NCBI GenBank assembly: GCA_014380615.1
Contig: JACMJM010000014.1
Location: 1 to 64,000, forward strand
DNA: 64,000 nucleotides
Source: Sphingobacteriaceae bacterium
GTDB taxonomy: Bacteria; Bacteroidota; Bacteroidia; Sphingobacteriales; Sphingobacteriaceae
Direction: 5' to 3'
Part shown: piece after piece, positions 1-8,749 of the stretch
Position numbering within the stretch: the first letter of the stretch is position 1
Layout of the letters: each line of letters opens with the position of its first letter
The notes under the pieces: model-generated
Databases searched by the model: none
The model's input: only the letters and a program-made list of their open reading frames with translations
Told to the model about the DNA's origin: nothing
Translations under genes and position numbers: made by a program

Positions 1-222
1 AATATTCATGTATCTTTTCGTTATATGTTTGAATTTCAGATACTTAAATATATAAAAAGAACTGGATATTACCTCTTTTTACCTGCCATATTTCTTGTAA
101 AATCTATCTTTTTTATCACTAATTATTAATCGAACTCAGGTGAATAGGTAAAATTATTTCGACGACTTCAATTAGTCTTAGTCAGGGCGGCAAAGGCACT
201 ACTGGTCGAACCGTTAAAGCTG

Positions 223-635
223 ATGCGGGAAAGGCACGATGAAAAGCTAAAGGCATTAAAGGATGTTAACAAGAAAATATTCAAATTGGAAGAACAGTTG
301 ATTAATAGCGAGATTGAAGCTTCTACTTATAAGACCTGGTTCCAAAAACTCAAGGAGGAAAAAGCAGTGTTGGAATACCACCTAAACGGTACCACAAAAA
401 AGGTTGATACTGTAGATGATGTAATTGACCGTATTCTGCCAAACCTAGTGAACCTTTATGAAATTTATGAAAAAGGTAACATAACTCAGAAGCATACCCT
501 TATTAGGGGGGTGTTCAAAGATAGTCTGCTATGGGGTGAGGGGTCATTTAGAACCGCTTTTATAGATCCCACCTTCTACGATAACATATTGAAAGTCAAA
601 GAGAAAGGGCTGCTCTTTTATGAGCAGCCCTTTCG
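223..635 (+). pseudogene. C-terminal remnant of a large serine recombinase
   Basis: The reading frame encodes a charged coiled-coil stretch (KLKALKDVNKKIFKLEEQL) followed by LVNLYEIYEKGNITQKHTL and FIDPTFYDNILKV. This resembles the C-terminal end of large serine recombinases of Bacteroidota mobile elements. The catalytic resolvase domain and the zinc ribbon are absent: the frame is open only from position 148 (TAG at 145-147), so the 5' end of the gene is gone. At its 3' end the frame does not stop but runs through the terminator hairpin and antisense through tRNA-Leu to 849, which is clearly not native coding sequence. The ATG at 223 is an internal methionine. I read this as a decayed integrase left at a tRNA integration site. 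Family assignment is from motif memory and is moderately secure. Confidence 0.6.
602..634 (-). terminator. Intrinsic terminator behind tRNA-Leu
   Basis: A perfect 12-bp inverted repeat (AAAGGGCTGCTC / GAGCAGCCCTTT, loop of six) lies 26 bases beyond the tRNA 3' end. On the minus strand it is followed by TCTCTTTG, a short pyrimidine-rich run. It is best read as the tRNA terminator, and it also lies inside the recombinase reading frame. Confidence 0.75.
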
Positions 636-659
636 AAATTCGGACAATTTTCCGTTTAG

Positions 660-739
660 TACCCAGCGCCGGAGTCGAACCGGCACGGTTTCCCACAGGT
701 GTTTGAGACCAGCGCGTCTACCAATTCCGCCAGCTGGGC
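660..739 (-). tRNA. tRNA-Leu (anticodon CAA)
   Basis: The minus strand folds as a class II tRNA: acceptor arm GCCCAGC paired with GCTGGGT (G1-U72 wobble), D-arm GGCGGAATTGGTAGACGC typical of tRNA-Leu, anticodon loop CTCAAAC giving anticodon CAA, a long variable arm, and T-arm GCCGGTTCGACTCCGGC. Discriminator base is A. CCA is not encoded. The recombinase remnant abuts its 3' side, as expected for a tRNA used as an integration site. Confidence 0.95.
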
Positions 740-775
740 ATTGCTCTTGGGCTGCTCCCGAATTATTGGAGGCCC

Positions 776-1306
776 CTAGCGGGATGCAAACTTATTCAAA
801 CTATCGCGAATTCGCAACAGATATTTTTGTCTGTAATAGATGTCCTTGATTTTCAGCAGATGATTTTCGTTTTCATCATTATTCTGCTTATCAAAACTAT
901 CGGTTAAACCCTGTAACTCCTCTATCAAATCCGATTCGATTTCTGATATCTTCTTCCCGGTATTATCAAGAACAACCTGATCCGGCTCAAATTCAAGCTC
1001 CATCAGAGCTTCATTAACCTCCATCATCTCCATCAAAAATTCCTGCGGAAGCTGATACTTCTCCCCTTCTACTGCCTGGCCATGAAGCTGCAGAATATAC
1101 TCCAAACGCTTTACCGGGTTAGACAAAACCTGGTAAGCCTTGTTATTTATGGTCGAAAGTTCAAGTATTTCCTGCTGCTTCTCTTCAGTGTGATTAATAT
1201 AAAAATCGGGATGATAAGTTTTACTTAACTCATAAAACTTTCGCTTTACTTGAGCCTCATCCAGATTAAAAGCTACCGGAATATCGTAAAACTCAAAATA
1301 ATTCAT
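776..1306 (-). CDS. hscB: HscB-like Fe-S cluster assembly co-chaperone
   Basis: A 176-residue J-domain protein. The N-terminal 75 residues form a J-domain with the HPD motif at residues 32-34 (YHPDFY), which stimulates the ATPase of a partner Hsp70. The C-terminal part is helical and acidic, matching the HSCB C-terminal oligomerisation domain that in known HscB proteins binds the scaffold IscU. The length fits HscB (about 170-175). No hscA, iscU or iscS gene lies in the window, so the partner is inferred. The start ATG overlaps the rseP stop by one base (TAATG), which suggests translational coupling. A general DnaJ-like protein is the alternative. Confidence 0.8.
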   Translation of the reverse strand: MNYFEFYDIPVAFNLDEAQVKRKFYELSKTYHPDFYINHTEEKQQEILELSTINNKAYQVLSNPVKRLEYILQLHGQAVEGEKYQLPQEFLMEMMEVNEALMELEFEPDQVVLDNTGKKISEIESDLIEELQGLTDSFDKQNNDENENHLLKIKDIYYRQKYLLRIRDSLNKFASR

Positions 1307-2625
1307 TACTTCACAATGATTTTAAGAATATCGTTCCCGATAATAAAAATCATCAGCGCAACCAGCAGTACGAAACCTACTATCTGCGCTCTTTCCATAA
1401 ACTTATCGCCCAGAGGTTTCCCTTTTATCATTTCGATGATCAGGAACACCGCATGCCCTCCGTCAAGTGCGGGGATTGGGAGAAGGTTCATTAAAGCTAA
1501 TGCCATTGATAACAAACCTACGAGGGTCCAGAACCATGTCCAGTCTACTGTGGATCCAAACATCTTAGCAATACCAATAGGGCCCGTAAACGCTTTATTG
1601 GCCTTTACCTGACCTGTAACAACCTTACCGATACCTTTAGCATTGTCGGTAAACTTGTCCCATGCGGACGATGCGCCTACCGGCAATGAAGAGATTAGTG
1701 AATATCTTTGGGTTTCTATCGGAAACTTCGGAGGTATTCCAACACCTAAAGTACCTTCTGCCGAAACGCCACTCTTAACCGTCAGCGGACGATTATTTCT
1801 CAATAAAGTAACGTTCACCGCTTTGTTCTTATTGGCCCTCATCAGCGATTGAAATTCGTCGTGAAACTTTACCGGCTGATTATTTACGGCGACAATGCTA
1901 TCGCCGGGCTTTAATCCAGCTTTTTCGGCGTTACTTCCGGGGGTTACCTCATCAATCTTATTAAGAAGTCTGCGCGGAGTAATAAACTCGCCTATGCCGT
2001 AATCAGAAATAAGTTCTATCGCATCACCGGGAATGGTTACATTCTTTAGTTCTCCGTTTCTTTCTACAGACAGCTCGCTTCCAAGCAGTACTTTTGACGA
2101 TAAAATTTCATTAAATCGTTCAACTTTCTTACCGTTTATAGCTACAATTTTATCGCCCGTTTTCAAGCCGATTTCGTTACCCACTTTACCCGGAACAATG
2201 CCATACACCAATTTATCATTAGCGATATAACTCTCACCGTTTTTATAGGTCAGCATCCAGAAAATCAGAACACCGAGAATCAGATTTACGGTAACACCAC
2301 CCAGCATAACAATTAACCGTTGCCAGGCTGGTTTAGAGCGAAATTCCCAAGGCTGGGGAGGCCCCGCCAGTTGAGCCGTATCCATCGACTCATCGATCAT
2401 ACCGGCAATTTTAACATAACCGCCAAGGGGCAGCCAGCCAATGCCATACTCGCAGCCCTTATAGTTAAAGCTGAATAACTTAACACCCCAGGCATCAAAG
2501 AAAAGGTAAAACTTTTCAACTTTTATTCCAAAAGCACGAGCAGCCCAAAAGTGCCCCAGCTCATGTAAAACAATTAATATAGATAGTCCCAGCAAAAGCT
2601 GGCCTGCCATAACGAGTCCGTCCAT
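1306..2625 (-). CDS. rseP: RIP metalloprotease RseP (site-2 protease)
   Basis: A 439-residue membrane zinc protease that cuts transmembrane segments of substrates such as anti-sigma factors. The active-site HELGH lies at residues 21-25 in the first membrane segment, and the third zinc ligand is in the LDG motif near residue 388 (PIPALDGGH). Two PDZ-like domains lie between them (around 130-200 and 205-290; GDKIVAINGKKV and GDSIVAVNNQPV). The end carries membrane helices (FVLLVALMIFIIG). It follows dxr after 9 bases, the dxr-rseP order seen in many bacteria. A FecR anti-sigma in this window (48225-49172) is a possible type of client, but that link is speculation. Confidence 0.93.
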   Translation of the reverse strand: MDGLVMAGQLLLGLSILIVLHELGHFWAARAFGIKVEKFYLFFDAWGVKLFSFNYKGCEYGIGWLPLGGYVKIAGMIDESMDTAQLAGPPQPWEFRSKPAWQRLIVMLGGVTVNLILGVLIFWMLTYKNGESYIANDKLVYGIVPGKVGNEIGLKTGDKIVAINGKKVERFNEILSSKVLLGSELSVERNGELKNVTIPGDAIELISDYGIGEFITPRRLLNKIDEVTPGSNAEKAGLKPGDSIVAVNNQPVKFHDEFQSLMRANKNKAVNVTLLRNNRPLTVKSGVSAEGTLGVGIPPKFPIETQRYSLISSLPVGASSAWDKFTDNAKGIGKVVTGQVKANKAFTGPIGIAKMFGSTVDWTWFWTLVGLLSMALALMNLLPIPALDGGHAVFLIIEMIKGKPLGDKFMERAQIVGFVLLVALMIFIIGNDILKIIVK

Positions 2626-2634
2626 TTAGTATTT

Positions 2635-3810
2635 TTATTTAAGATTTGTCAGTTGATACTTTGTTACTAATTCTTGTGCTAAAATGCGAGTTTCTTTATC
2701 AGTTTCAATAAGATCCTGCAAAGCGGGTTTTTGTAAATAAGAGAGTTGAGACATACAAGCTTCAATAATATCACTCATTTCTAAAAAGCCTACACGGTCT
2801 TTCAAAAACTCAGCCACAACCACTTCGTTTGCCGCGTTAATGACACATGGCATGTTTCCCCCTGTTTCTATTGCCAAAAAAGCCAGTGATAAGTTCCTGA
2901 ATGTAGTTTTGTCAGGCTGCTCGAATGTAAGTTGCGGATACTGCAAAAAATCAAAACGTTTGAAATTACTATTTATTCTTTGCGGATAAGCCAGGGCATA
3001 TTGAATTGGCAACTTCATATCGGGTAATCCCATCTGTGCCTTCATCGAGCCGTCTGTAAACTGTACAATCGAATGAATGATGGATTGGGGATGAACGATT
3101 ACATCTACTTGCGATACATCCAGGTTAAACAACCATTTCGCTTCAATTACTTCAAGGCCCTTGTTCATTAATGTGGCCGAATCGATGGTAATTTTAGCAC
3201 CCATTACCCAGTTAGGATGTTTTAATGCCTGAGCTTTGGTTACACCTGCTAAAAACTCAGTATCTCTGCCTCGAAAAGGCCCGCCAGATGCGGTGAGGTA
3301 AATTTTTTCTATCGGATTATTGCTCTCTCCTGCCAGGCACTGAAAGATTGCCGAGTGTTCCGAATCGACTGGCAATATTTGAACATTATTTTCCTTCGCG
3401 AGTCGGGCGATCATTTCACCTGCCACTACAAGAGTTTCTTTATTGGCTAACGCGATATGTTTTCCAGCTTTAATAGCGGCGATTGTGGGTTGTAAACCCG
3501 AAAAACCCACTACCGCTGTAAGTACCATATCAACCTGAGGCAGCTGCACCACTTCCGTAAGTGCGGCCTCGCCGGATAAAACCCGTACAGAACTGCCCGA
3601 CAGAGCTGATTTTACCGCCTGGTATTTATTTTCATCTACAATTACAACGGCCTCAGGCAGAAACTCCAGAGCCTGTTCTATTAAAAGATCGGCGTTTTGA
3701 TTAACCGTAAGTACAGAAACCTTGAAATGTTGAGGGTTATCCCTTATCACCTCAAGGGCCTGCGTGCCGATGCTTCCGCTCGAACCTAATATGGCAATGT
3801 TTTTTATCAA
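2635..3810 (-). CDS. dxr: 1-deoxy-D-xylulose 5-phosphate reductoisomerase
   Basis: Second enzyme of the MEP isoprenoid pathway: it rearranges and reduces DXP to MEP with NADPH. At 391 residues it has the family length. Visible motifs are the N-terminal nucleotide-binding ILGSSGSIG, NKETLVVAGE, the metal-binding VDSEHSAIFQCL, the flexible-loop TASGGPFRG, and GLEVIEAKWLF. The sequence is complete with no missing catalytic residue. Its ATG overlaps the GH3 stop by four bases (ATGA), so it sits in the operon GH3-dxr-rseP-hscB. Confidence 0.95.
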   Translation of the reverse strand: MIKNIAILGSSGSIGTQALEVIRDNPQHFKVSVLTVNQNADLLIEQALEFLPEAVVIVDENKYQAVKSALSGSSVRVLSGEAALTEVVQLPQVDMVLTAVVGFSGLQPTIAAIKAGKHIALANKETLVVAGEMIARLAKENNVQILPVDSEHSAIFQCLAGESNNPIEKIYLTASGGPFRGRDTEFLAGVTKAQALKHPNWVMGAKITIDSATLMNKGLEVIEAKWLFNLDVSQVDVIVHPQSIIHSIVQFTDGSMKAQMGLPDMKLPIQYALAYPQRINSNFKRFDFLQYPQLTFEQPDKTTFRNLSLAFLAIETGGNMPCVINAANEVVVAEFLKDRVGFLEMSDIIEACMSQLSYLQKPALQDLIETDKETRILAQELVTKYQLTNLK

Positions 3811-5306
3811 ATTATATAATTTACCAGGGCATCAGCTATCTTACGATCGTTGGATAAACGGGGAACCTTATTTTGCCCACCCAAATTACCTTCCGCTTTC
3901 ATATAATTTCTGAACGCATCTGTTTTTAAACTACGTATTATTAAGGGCTGAAGGATTTTTCCCTCAATCAGATCAAAATAATAGATATTTTTCTGTTGCA
4001 AGGCAGCGTCAACTTTTAATCTGAACGTATCTATATCTTCGGGAGTATTGGCGAATTCTATAAACCATTCATGGTAAGGTAACTCACCGTTTATTGAATT
4101 TACCTGAGGCGCTACTGTAAACTCTACAATCTCAAGGCCTTCTTCCGCCGCTATAGAAAGCAAGGCATGTTCCACCTCTTCTCCTATCACATGCTCTCCA
4201 AAAGCCGAAATATAATGCTTTATTCGCCCCGAAACTATTATTTTATAAGGATTTTTAGATACAAACCTGACGGTATCGCCTATGCTATACCCCCATAAAC
4301 CAGCGTTTGTGTTTAACACCAAAGCATAGTTTTTATCCAATTCTACATCGGCTAACGAGAGGCGGGTTGGATTTTCACTGAAATATTCTTCAGACGGAAT
4401 AAACTCATAGAAAATCCCGGCGTCGGCTAAAAGCAATAAGCTCTTATCTTTTTGGGAATCCTGATAAGCGATGAATCCTTCCGAGGCGGGATAAGTTTCG
4501 ATAGAATCTATCTTCTTCCCGATCACCTCTTCCATTCTGGCCCGGTAGGGCTCGTAATTCACTCCGCCGTAAACAAACAGGCTAAAATTTTTGAATATGT
4601 CCTTTATCTTTTTTCCGTTCGCTTTCGCGGAAAGCCTGTCGAAATACATTTGTACCCATGGAGGTATTCCGGAGATAAGGCGCATGTCTTCATCAAATGT
4701 CTCTTCAACAACCGCATCTACTTTTTGCTCCCAATCTTCTATACAGTTTGTTTGATACGATGGCAGTCGGTTTTTTTGAAGATAGTTTGGAACATGATGT
4801 GCAACAATACCAGAAAGGCGACCGGTTTGAATACCGGCGTATTCTTTTAAAATGGGGCTCCCTTGCAAAAATATCATTTTACCGTCTACGAAATCAGTTT
4901 TACCTGTTTCGTGTATGTAGGTTAAAAGTGCGTTCCGTGCAGCTTTTACATGTTCGGGCATAGATTCTTTCGAAATCGGAATATACTTTACTCCTGAAGT
5001 GGTTCCCGAAGTTTTGGCGAAGTAAGCGGGTTTGCCCGGCCAGAGTACATTGGGTTCGCCTTCTACTACCCGCTCTATATACGGCTTCAAGTCTTCGTAA
5101 TCGCGAACCGGGACAAGGCGTTTAAAGTCTTCGTAAGATTTTATCTCAGAAAATTTATGATCTTTTCCAAACGCGGTTGCTTTTGCTTTAAGGATTAATT
5201 TTTCGAGAACCCTCTGCTGAGCAGCAACAGCGTTTTTCTTCCATTTTTCGGTCCGGAAAACTACCAGTGCCGCAAATGGCTTACTTAGAGCCGCTTTAAT
5301 CCCCAT
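3807..5306 (-). CDS. GH3 auxin-responsive promoter family protein
   Basis: A 499-residue member of the GH3 acyl-adenylate family. The ATP/AMP-binding motif TSGTTSG (AKTSGTTSGVKYIPIS) and the YPASEGFIA motif are clear. Plant GH3 enzymes join amino acids to carboxylic hormones; the substrate of the bacterial homologues is not established, so no reaction is assigned. It lies two bases from the upstream membrane-protein gene and overlaps dxr, so it is probably co-transcribed with isoprenoid and envelope genes. No signal peptide is seen; it should be cytoplasmic. Confidence 0.85.
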   Translation of the reverse strand: MGIKAALSKPFAALVVFRTEKWKKNAVAAQQRVLEKLILKAKATAFGKDHKFSEIKSYEDFKRLVPVRDYEDLKPYIERVVEGEPNVLWPGKPAYFAKTSGTTSGVKYIPISKESMPEHVKAARNALLTYIHETGKTDFVDGKMIFLQGSPILKEYAGIQTGRLSGIVAHHVPNYLQKNRLPSYQTNCIEDWEQKVDAVVEETFDEDMRLISGIPPWVQMYFDRLSAKANGKKIKDIFKNFSLFVYGGVNYEPYRARMEEVIGKKIDSIETYPASEGFIAYQDSQKDKSLLLLADAGIFYEFIPSEEYFSENPTRLSLADVELDKNYALVLNTNAGLWGYSIGDTVRFVSKNPYKIIVSGRIKHYISAFGEHVIGEEVEHALLSIAAEEGLEIVEFTVAPQVNSINGELPYHEWFIEFANTPEDIDTFRLKVDAALQQKNIYYFDLIEGKILQPLIIRSLKTDAFRNYMKAEGNLGGQNKVPRLSNDRKIADALVNYII

Positions 5307-5308
5307 GG

Positions 5309-6097
5309 TTAAATAATATTATCCATCACATCAGGATCCTGATCACCGGTATATTCGCTCATCATTATGCGGTATGCTATGGCCAATGCTACACTCGATA
5401 ATGGAATGATAAAGAATGAGTTAATAAAAAGTACCAGAAGGCTCAGGCCTAAATACTCGTTGTACTCCAGGTATAAATACAAAATATGGAATACCGCAAA
5501 GAACGATAGCAATAGTAGGATTTTAGTAAAGTTCCCCCTTGTAATCGCCAGGCTTAACCGTAAAGCTCTTAAAGGTTTAATCTCTCTGTCGATAATGAAA
5601 TATGGAAAAAAAACAACCCTTACAGACGCAAAGAAAATCATAAGAGTAGCCACCGAAATAGCGATTGTTACTGCATCTTCTTTTGATACCCCCATGTATA
5701 CAAGTGGCAGGCCAATTAAAGCAAATACAGCCAAAATAATTATACAACAAACTATAAAATTTAAAGTACCAAGCAGAAAGTTAATTACTTCTTTTGTAGA
5801 CGGCCAGGCTTTTATTACTGATACTTCATTTTCTTCTTTGTCCAAAGCATGAAAAATATACTTTATGATTGTTAGCTGAAAACCAAAATAAGTTAGTACA
5901 AATATTATAAGGAAGAGAATATTCAGCAGCGGGTGTATGTCGCTTAAAAGGCTGGCTAAAACCCTCGAAAATGTAGGTACAAGAAATAATAATAAGCACA
6001 AACCAACAATAGAAAAATAATACTTCTTCAATACAACTCTGGCAGATTGTATAACATCGTTTACCGCAAAAGTACTTTCCTTAAGAAAATCTATCAT
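5309..6097 (-). CDS. Integral membrane protein of unknown function
   Basis: A 262-residue protein with about six hydrophobic segments, e.g. FSIVGLCLLLFLVPTF, LLNILFLIIFVLTYFGF, FIVCCIIILAVFALIGLPLV and LSLLVLFINSFFIIPL. I do not recognise a characterised family; the overall look resembles YciC/DUF975-like membrane proteins, but this is weak. Its ATG overlaps the TGA of the glycosyltransferase gene upstream by four bases, so translation is probably coupled. Nothing shows a catalytic site. Confidence 0.65.
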   Translation of the reverse strand: MIDFLKESTFAVNDVIQSARVVLKKYYFSIVGLCLLLFLVPTFSRVLASLLSDIHPLLNILFLIIFVLTYFGFQLTIIKYIFHALDKEENEVSVIKAWPSTKEVINFLLGTLNFIVCCIIILAVFALIGLPLVYMGVSKEDAVTIAISVATLMIFFASVRVVFFPYFIIDREIKPLRALRLSLAITRGNFTKILLLLSFFAVFHILYLYLEYNEYLGLSLLVLFINSFFIIPLSSVALAIAYRIMMSEYTGDQDPDVMDNII

Positions 6098-7065
6098 GAA
6101 CGTTTAAAAATTATTCTTTTAATAAAATCCTGCATAAAACCTAAACCATAGGCACTAAGTTGGATAATCGCTGCAAATATGCTTAAAAATGCAACATTTA
6201 AAGATTTGTTTACACTCCAGGAGTGAAAAAATATTAACAAAATATATAAAACCAGAAAAAAATTAGAGATAACCGCAACCGAATGTTGAAAAACATTCGC
6301 CAGGATCGTTATAGCCAGAAATATGGTAAACGCAGCCGGAAAAAAATGAACCGTCTTTAGCTCGGAGGGAAAGAACTTAAAAACGTTAATTCGCGCCCGG
6401 CCAAAAAAATGAAGTTGCTTATAGAACTGGCTAAAACTTGTTCTTCGTTTATGATATACAATCGCATCGGGAATTAAACCTATTTTAAATCCCAGCGAAT
6501 GAATCCGGATACTGAACTCGATATCCTCACCAAGGCGGGTTAAAATAAAGCCCTTACTGGTTTCCCATACTTTCCTCGAAATCCCCATATTAAAGCTCCG
6601 GGGATGAAACATCCCTCCCAGATTTTTTTTATTTCCGCGAATACCGCCTGTGGTAAACGGCGATGTCATGGCGTAACTAATCGCTTTTTGGATCGGGGTA
6701 AAAGTATGATGTGCGGCGTCTGGGCCGCCATAAGCATCTAACTGATGCTCCAGAATGTAATTATTGACGTTTTGAAGATAGTCTTCAGGGATTAGGCAAT
6801 CCGAATCAAAAACAATAAAATAAGTCCCCCGGGCTCGGGCGAAACCATAATTGCGACTAAAGCCCTGCCCCTCATTCTCCTTAAAGTAATAGCTTATCTC
6901 CAGTTTATCCTTATAACTCTCAACTATATCCTTCGCGGTAATTTTCGAGCCGTCTTCAATAACCAGCACCTCAAACTGGGTATAGGTTTGCCGTGTAAGC
7001 GTATCTAAAAGCTCATCAATTTCCTGTGGGCGATTGTATAAGGGGATAATTATTGAGAAAAACAA
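6094..7065 (-). CDS. Family 2 glycosyltransferase with C-terminal membrane segments
   Basis: A 323-residue GT2 enzyme. The GT-A fold starts at once (FFSIIIPLYNRPQEIDELLD), the metal/nucleotide-sugar DxD is VFDSDC, and a later GEDIEFSIR is the ED motif used for acceptor binding. Two or three hydrophobic segments near residues 240-310 anchor it in the inner membrane. The start codon is TTG: no in-frame ATG lies upstream, and a later start would remove the first strand of the fold. It is separated from the next GT2 gene by a repeat-like 132-base spacer. Confidence 0.83.
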   Translation of the reverse strand: MFFSIIIPLYNRPQEIDELLDTLTRQTYTQFEVLVIEDGSKITAKDIVESYKDKLEISYYFKENEGQGFSRNYGFARARGTYFIVFDSDCLIPEDYLQNVNNYILEHQLDAYGGPDAAHHTFTPIQKAISYAMTSPFTTGGIRGNKKNLGGMFHPRSFNMGISRKVWETSKGFILTRLGEDIEFSIRIHSLGFKIGLIPDAIVYHKRRTSFSQFYKQLHFFGRARINVFKFFPSELKTVHFFPAAFTIFLAITILANVFQHSVAVISNFFLVLYILLIFFHSWSVNKSLNVAFLSIFAAIIQLSAYGLGFMQDFIKRIIFKRS

Positions 7066-7197
7066 CGTATGATGTGCAAATTATATTAAAGTGCTTTATT
7101 AATGTGCAAATATGCAAATTGCTCTGCAATGTGCTTTTGTGTCGATTAATTATTTGTTATAGGAATCTGCATATTCGCACATCAACCCATTTGCACA
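7066..7197. repeat. Intergenic degenerate repeat of TTTGCACAT words
   Basis: The 132-base spacer between two glycosyltransferase genes contains several degenerate copies, in both orientations, of an 11-base word close to AATGTGCAAAT / ATTTGCACATT (for example GATGTGCAAATTATA, AATGTGCAAATATGCAAATT, ATTCGCACATCA, ATTTGCACATTA). It is not coding. It looks like an expanding low-complexity intergenic element, not a single operator. Confidence 0.6.
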
Positions 7198-8151
7198 TTA
7201 CCCGGTTTTCTTCTCTATCTGATAATGGTTCCGTTCCGAAGAATTTCTCGACACCAGTTCGGCCACAAAACCTGTTAAAAACAATTGAAAGCCTACAATT
7301 ATAGCAACCAATGCGATATAAAACAGCGGCTGATCGGTTGCGTTACGATATTTAAAGTTTTGAGAAATGGCGATTAACTTCTCGGCGATAAGCCAGATGG
7401 TGATGATCAAACCAGTAAAGAAGGATAAAACCCCCATCGATCCGAAGAAGTGCATAGGGCGTTTCCCAAACTTGCCCACAAAAAAGATGGAAAGTAAATC
7501 CAGAAACCCGTTTACAAAACGGCTCATTCCGAATTTGGTAGTTCCATATTTTCTTGGACGGTGTTCTACTTCCTGCTCGCCAATCTTTTTAAATCCGGCC
7601 CATTTAGCCAAAACAGGGATGTAGCGGTGCATCTCGCCGTACACTTCAATGTTTTTTACAACATCCTTTCTGTAGGCTTTCAAACCGCAGTTAAAGTCGT
7701 GGAGGTTATGTATGCCCGACATATTGCGGGTTGCCGAATTGAATAATTTGGTAGGAAGCGTTTTGCTTAAAGGATCATGGCGTTTTTTCTTCCAGCCCGA
7801 AACCAGGTCGTACTTTTCGCGTGTGATTTTGCGATATAATTCCGGAATTTCATCGGGGCTGTCCTGCAAATCAGCATCCATAGTTATTACCACATCGCCC
7901 TCAGCTTCGGCAAAGCCGATATTAAGTGCCGCCGACTTTCCGTAATTCCTTCTGAACTTGATGCCTTTGATATTAGGATTAGATCCCCTAAGTCGTTCAA
8001 TTACTTCCCAAGATTCATCATTACTTCCGTCATCTACGAGGATTATCTCATACGAAAATCCATTTTCCTCCATAACCCGGCTGTTCCATTCTACCAGTTC
8101 TGGTAAAGATTCGGCTTCATTATACAGGGGAACGACTACAGAAATATTCAT
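7198..8151 (-). CDS. DPM1/GtrB-like GT2 glycosyltransferase
   Basis: A 317-residue polyprenyl-phosphate glycosyltransferase type. The GT-A domain has VVVPLYNEAESLPELV, VDDGSNDESW and the catalytic TMDADLQDSPDEIPEL. Two C-terminal transmembrane helices (about 235-260 and 275-300) match GtrB/DPM-like enzymes, which move a sugar from a nucleotide donor to undecaprenyl phosphate at the inner membrane. The sugar is unknown. DUF4199 follows 10 bases upstream. The pair is probably part of one operon with the genes up to the BatA-like gene. Confidence 0.88.
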   Translation of the reverse strand: MNISVVVPLYNEAESLPELVEWNSRVMEENGFSYEIILVDDGSNDESWEVIERLRGSNPNIKGIKFRRNYGKSAALNIGFAEAEGDVVITMDADLQDSPDEIPELYRKITREKYDLVSGWKKKRHDPLSKTLPTKLFNSATRNMSGIHNLHDFNCGLKAYRKDVVKNIEVYGEMHRYIPVLAKWAGFKKIGEQEVEHRPRKYGTTKFGMSRFVNGFLDLLSIFFVGKFGKRPMHFFGSMGVLSFFTGLIITIWLIAEKLIAISQNFKYRNATDQPLFYIALVAIIVGFQLFLTGFVAELVSRNSSERNHYQIEKKTG

Positions 8152-8161
8152 TAAAATAGAT

Positions 8162-8746
8162 TTATGATTCGGGGGTATTGCTGTTTAATAATACAGGTTC
8201 TTCTCTCTTAAATATTGCCCCGAAAATTAGGGCCGCCACAAAAAGTATAATTATTGAAGATAATAGATTTGAGAAAACAGAACCGGCACTACTTTTAGAC
8301 ATACTATCAAATTGCGTTTCCACACTTTCAATTAACTTATCAGCTTCATCAGGGTCGGCATCAATCTTTTCAAAGAAATTACCGAAAACGTTCACCGAAT
8401 TTCTTTTAGCGTCGGCCATGATATCCGGCTTCATATATTGAATAAACAGAAAGCTTCCGGCAGATGAAATGAGGTAAGCGGAAATAAATATGATAAAAAT
8501 GCCTGAAGTTGCTTGTCTAAGATTCCAATAACCGCCAATTTTTTTTCTCAGGTGCCGGATAAGGATAATCGCCGCGGTAAGCGGAATAATAAAAACGACC
8601 AACAGATAGGAAAAAAAAATCAGGGAAACGGATTTGCTGTAAGCAAGTGCATAAAGAATCAGTATATCTGCGATTAGCAAAACCGCTCCTAAGATGAAAC
8701 CATTTGAGAAAGCTTGTTTCCTTATCCTTTTTAAACCGCTATCCAT
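8162..8746 (-). CDS. DUF4199 family membrane protein
   Basis: A 194-residue protein with four predicted helices (near 14-35, 40-62, 80-104 and 160-182) and a soluble loop in between (DADPDEADKLIESVETQFDSM). The pattern matches DUF4199, a Bacteroidota-specific family of unknown function often found next to a DPM-like glycosyltransferase and a dihydroorotase-like gene, as here. Spacing is 3 bases to the acidic protein upstream. Confidence 0.8.
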   Translation of the reverse strand: MDSGLKRIRKQAFSNGFILGAVLLIADILILYALAYSKSVSLIFFSYLLVVFIIPLTAAIILIRHLRKKIGGYWNLRQATSGIFIIFISAYLISSAGSFLFIQYMKPDIMADAKRNSVNVFGNFFEKIDADPDEADKLIESVETQFDSMSKSSAGSVFSNLLSSIIILFVAALIFGAIFKREEPVLLNSNTPES

Positions 8747-8749
8747 TAA

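Noticed and set aside
4452..4963. Plus-strand frames inside the GH3 gene
   Set aside because: They are antisense shadows of a long gene with clear family motifs.
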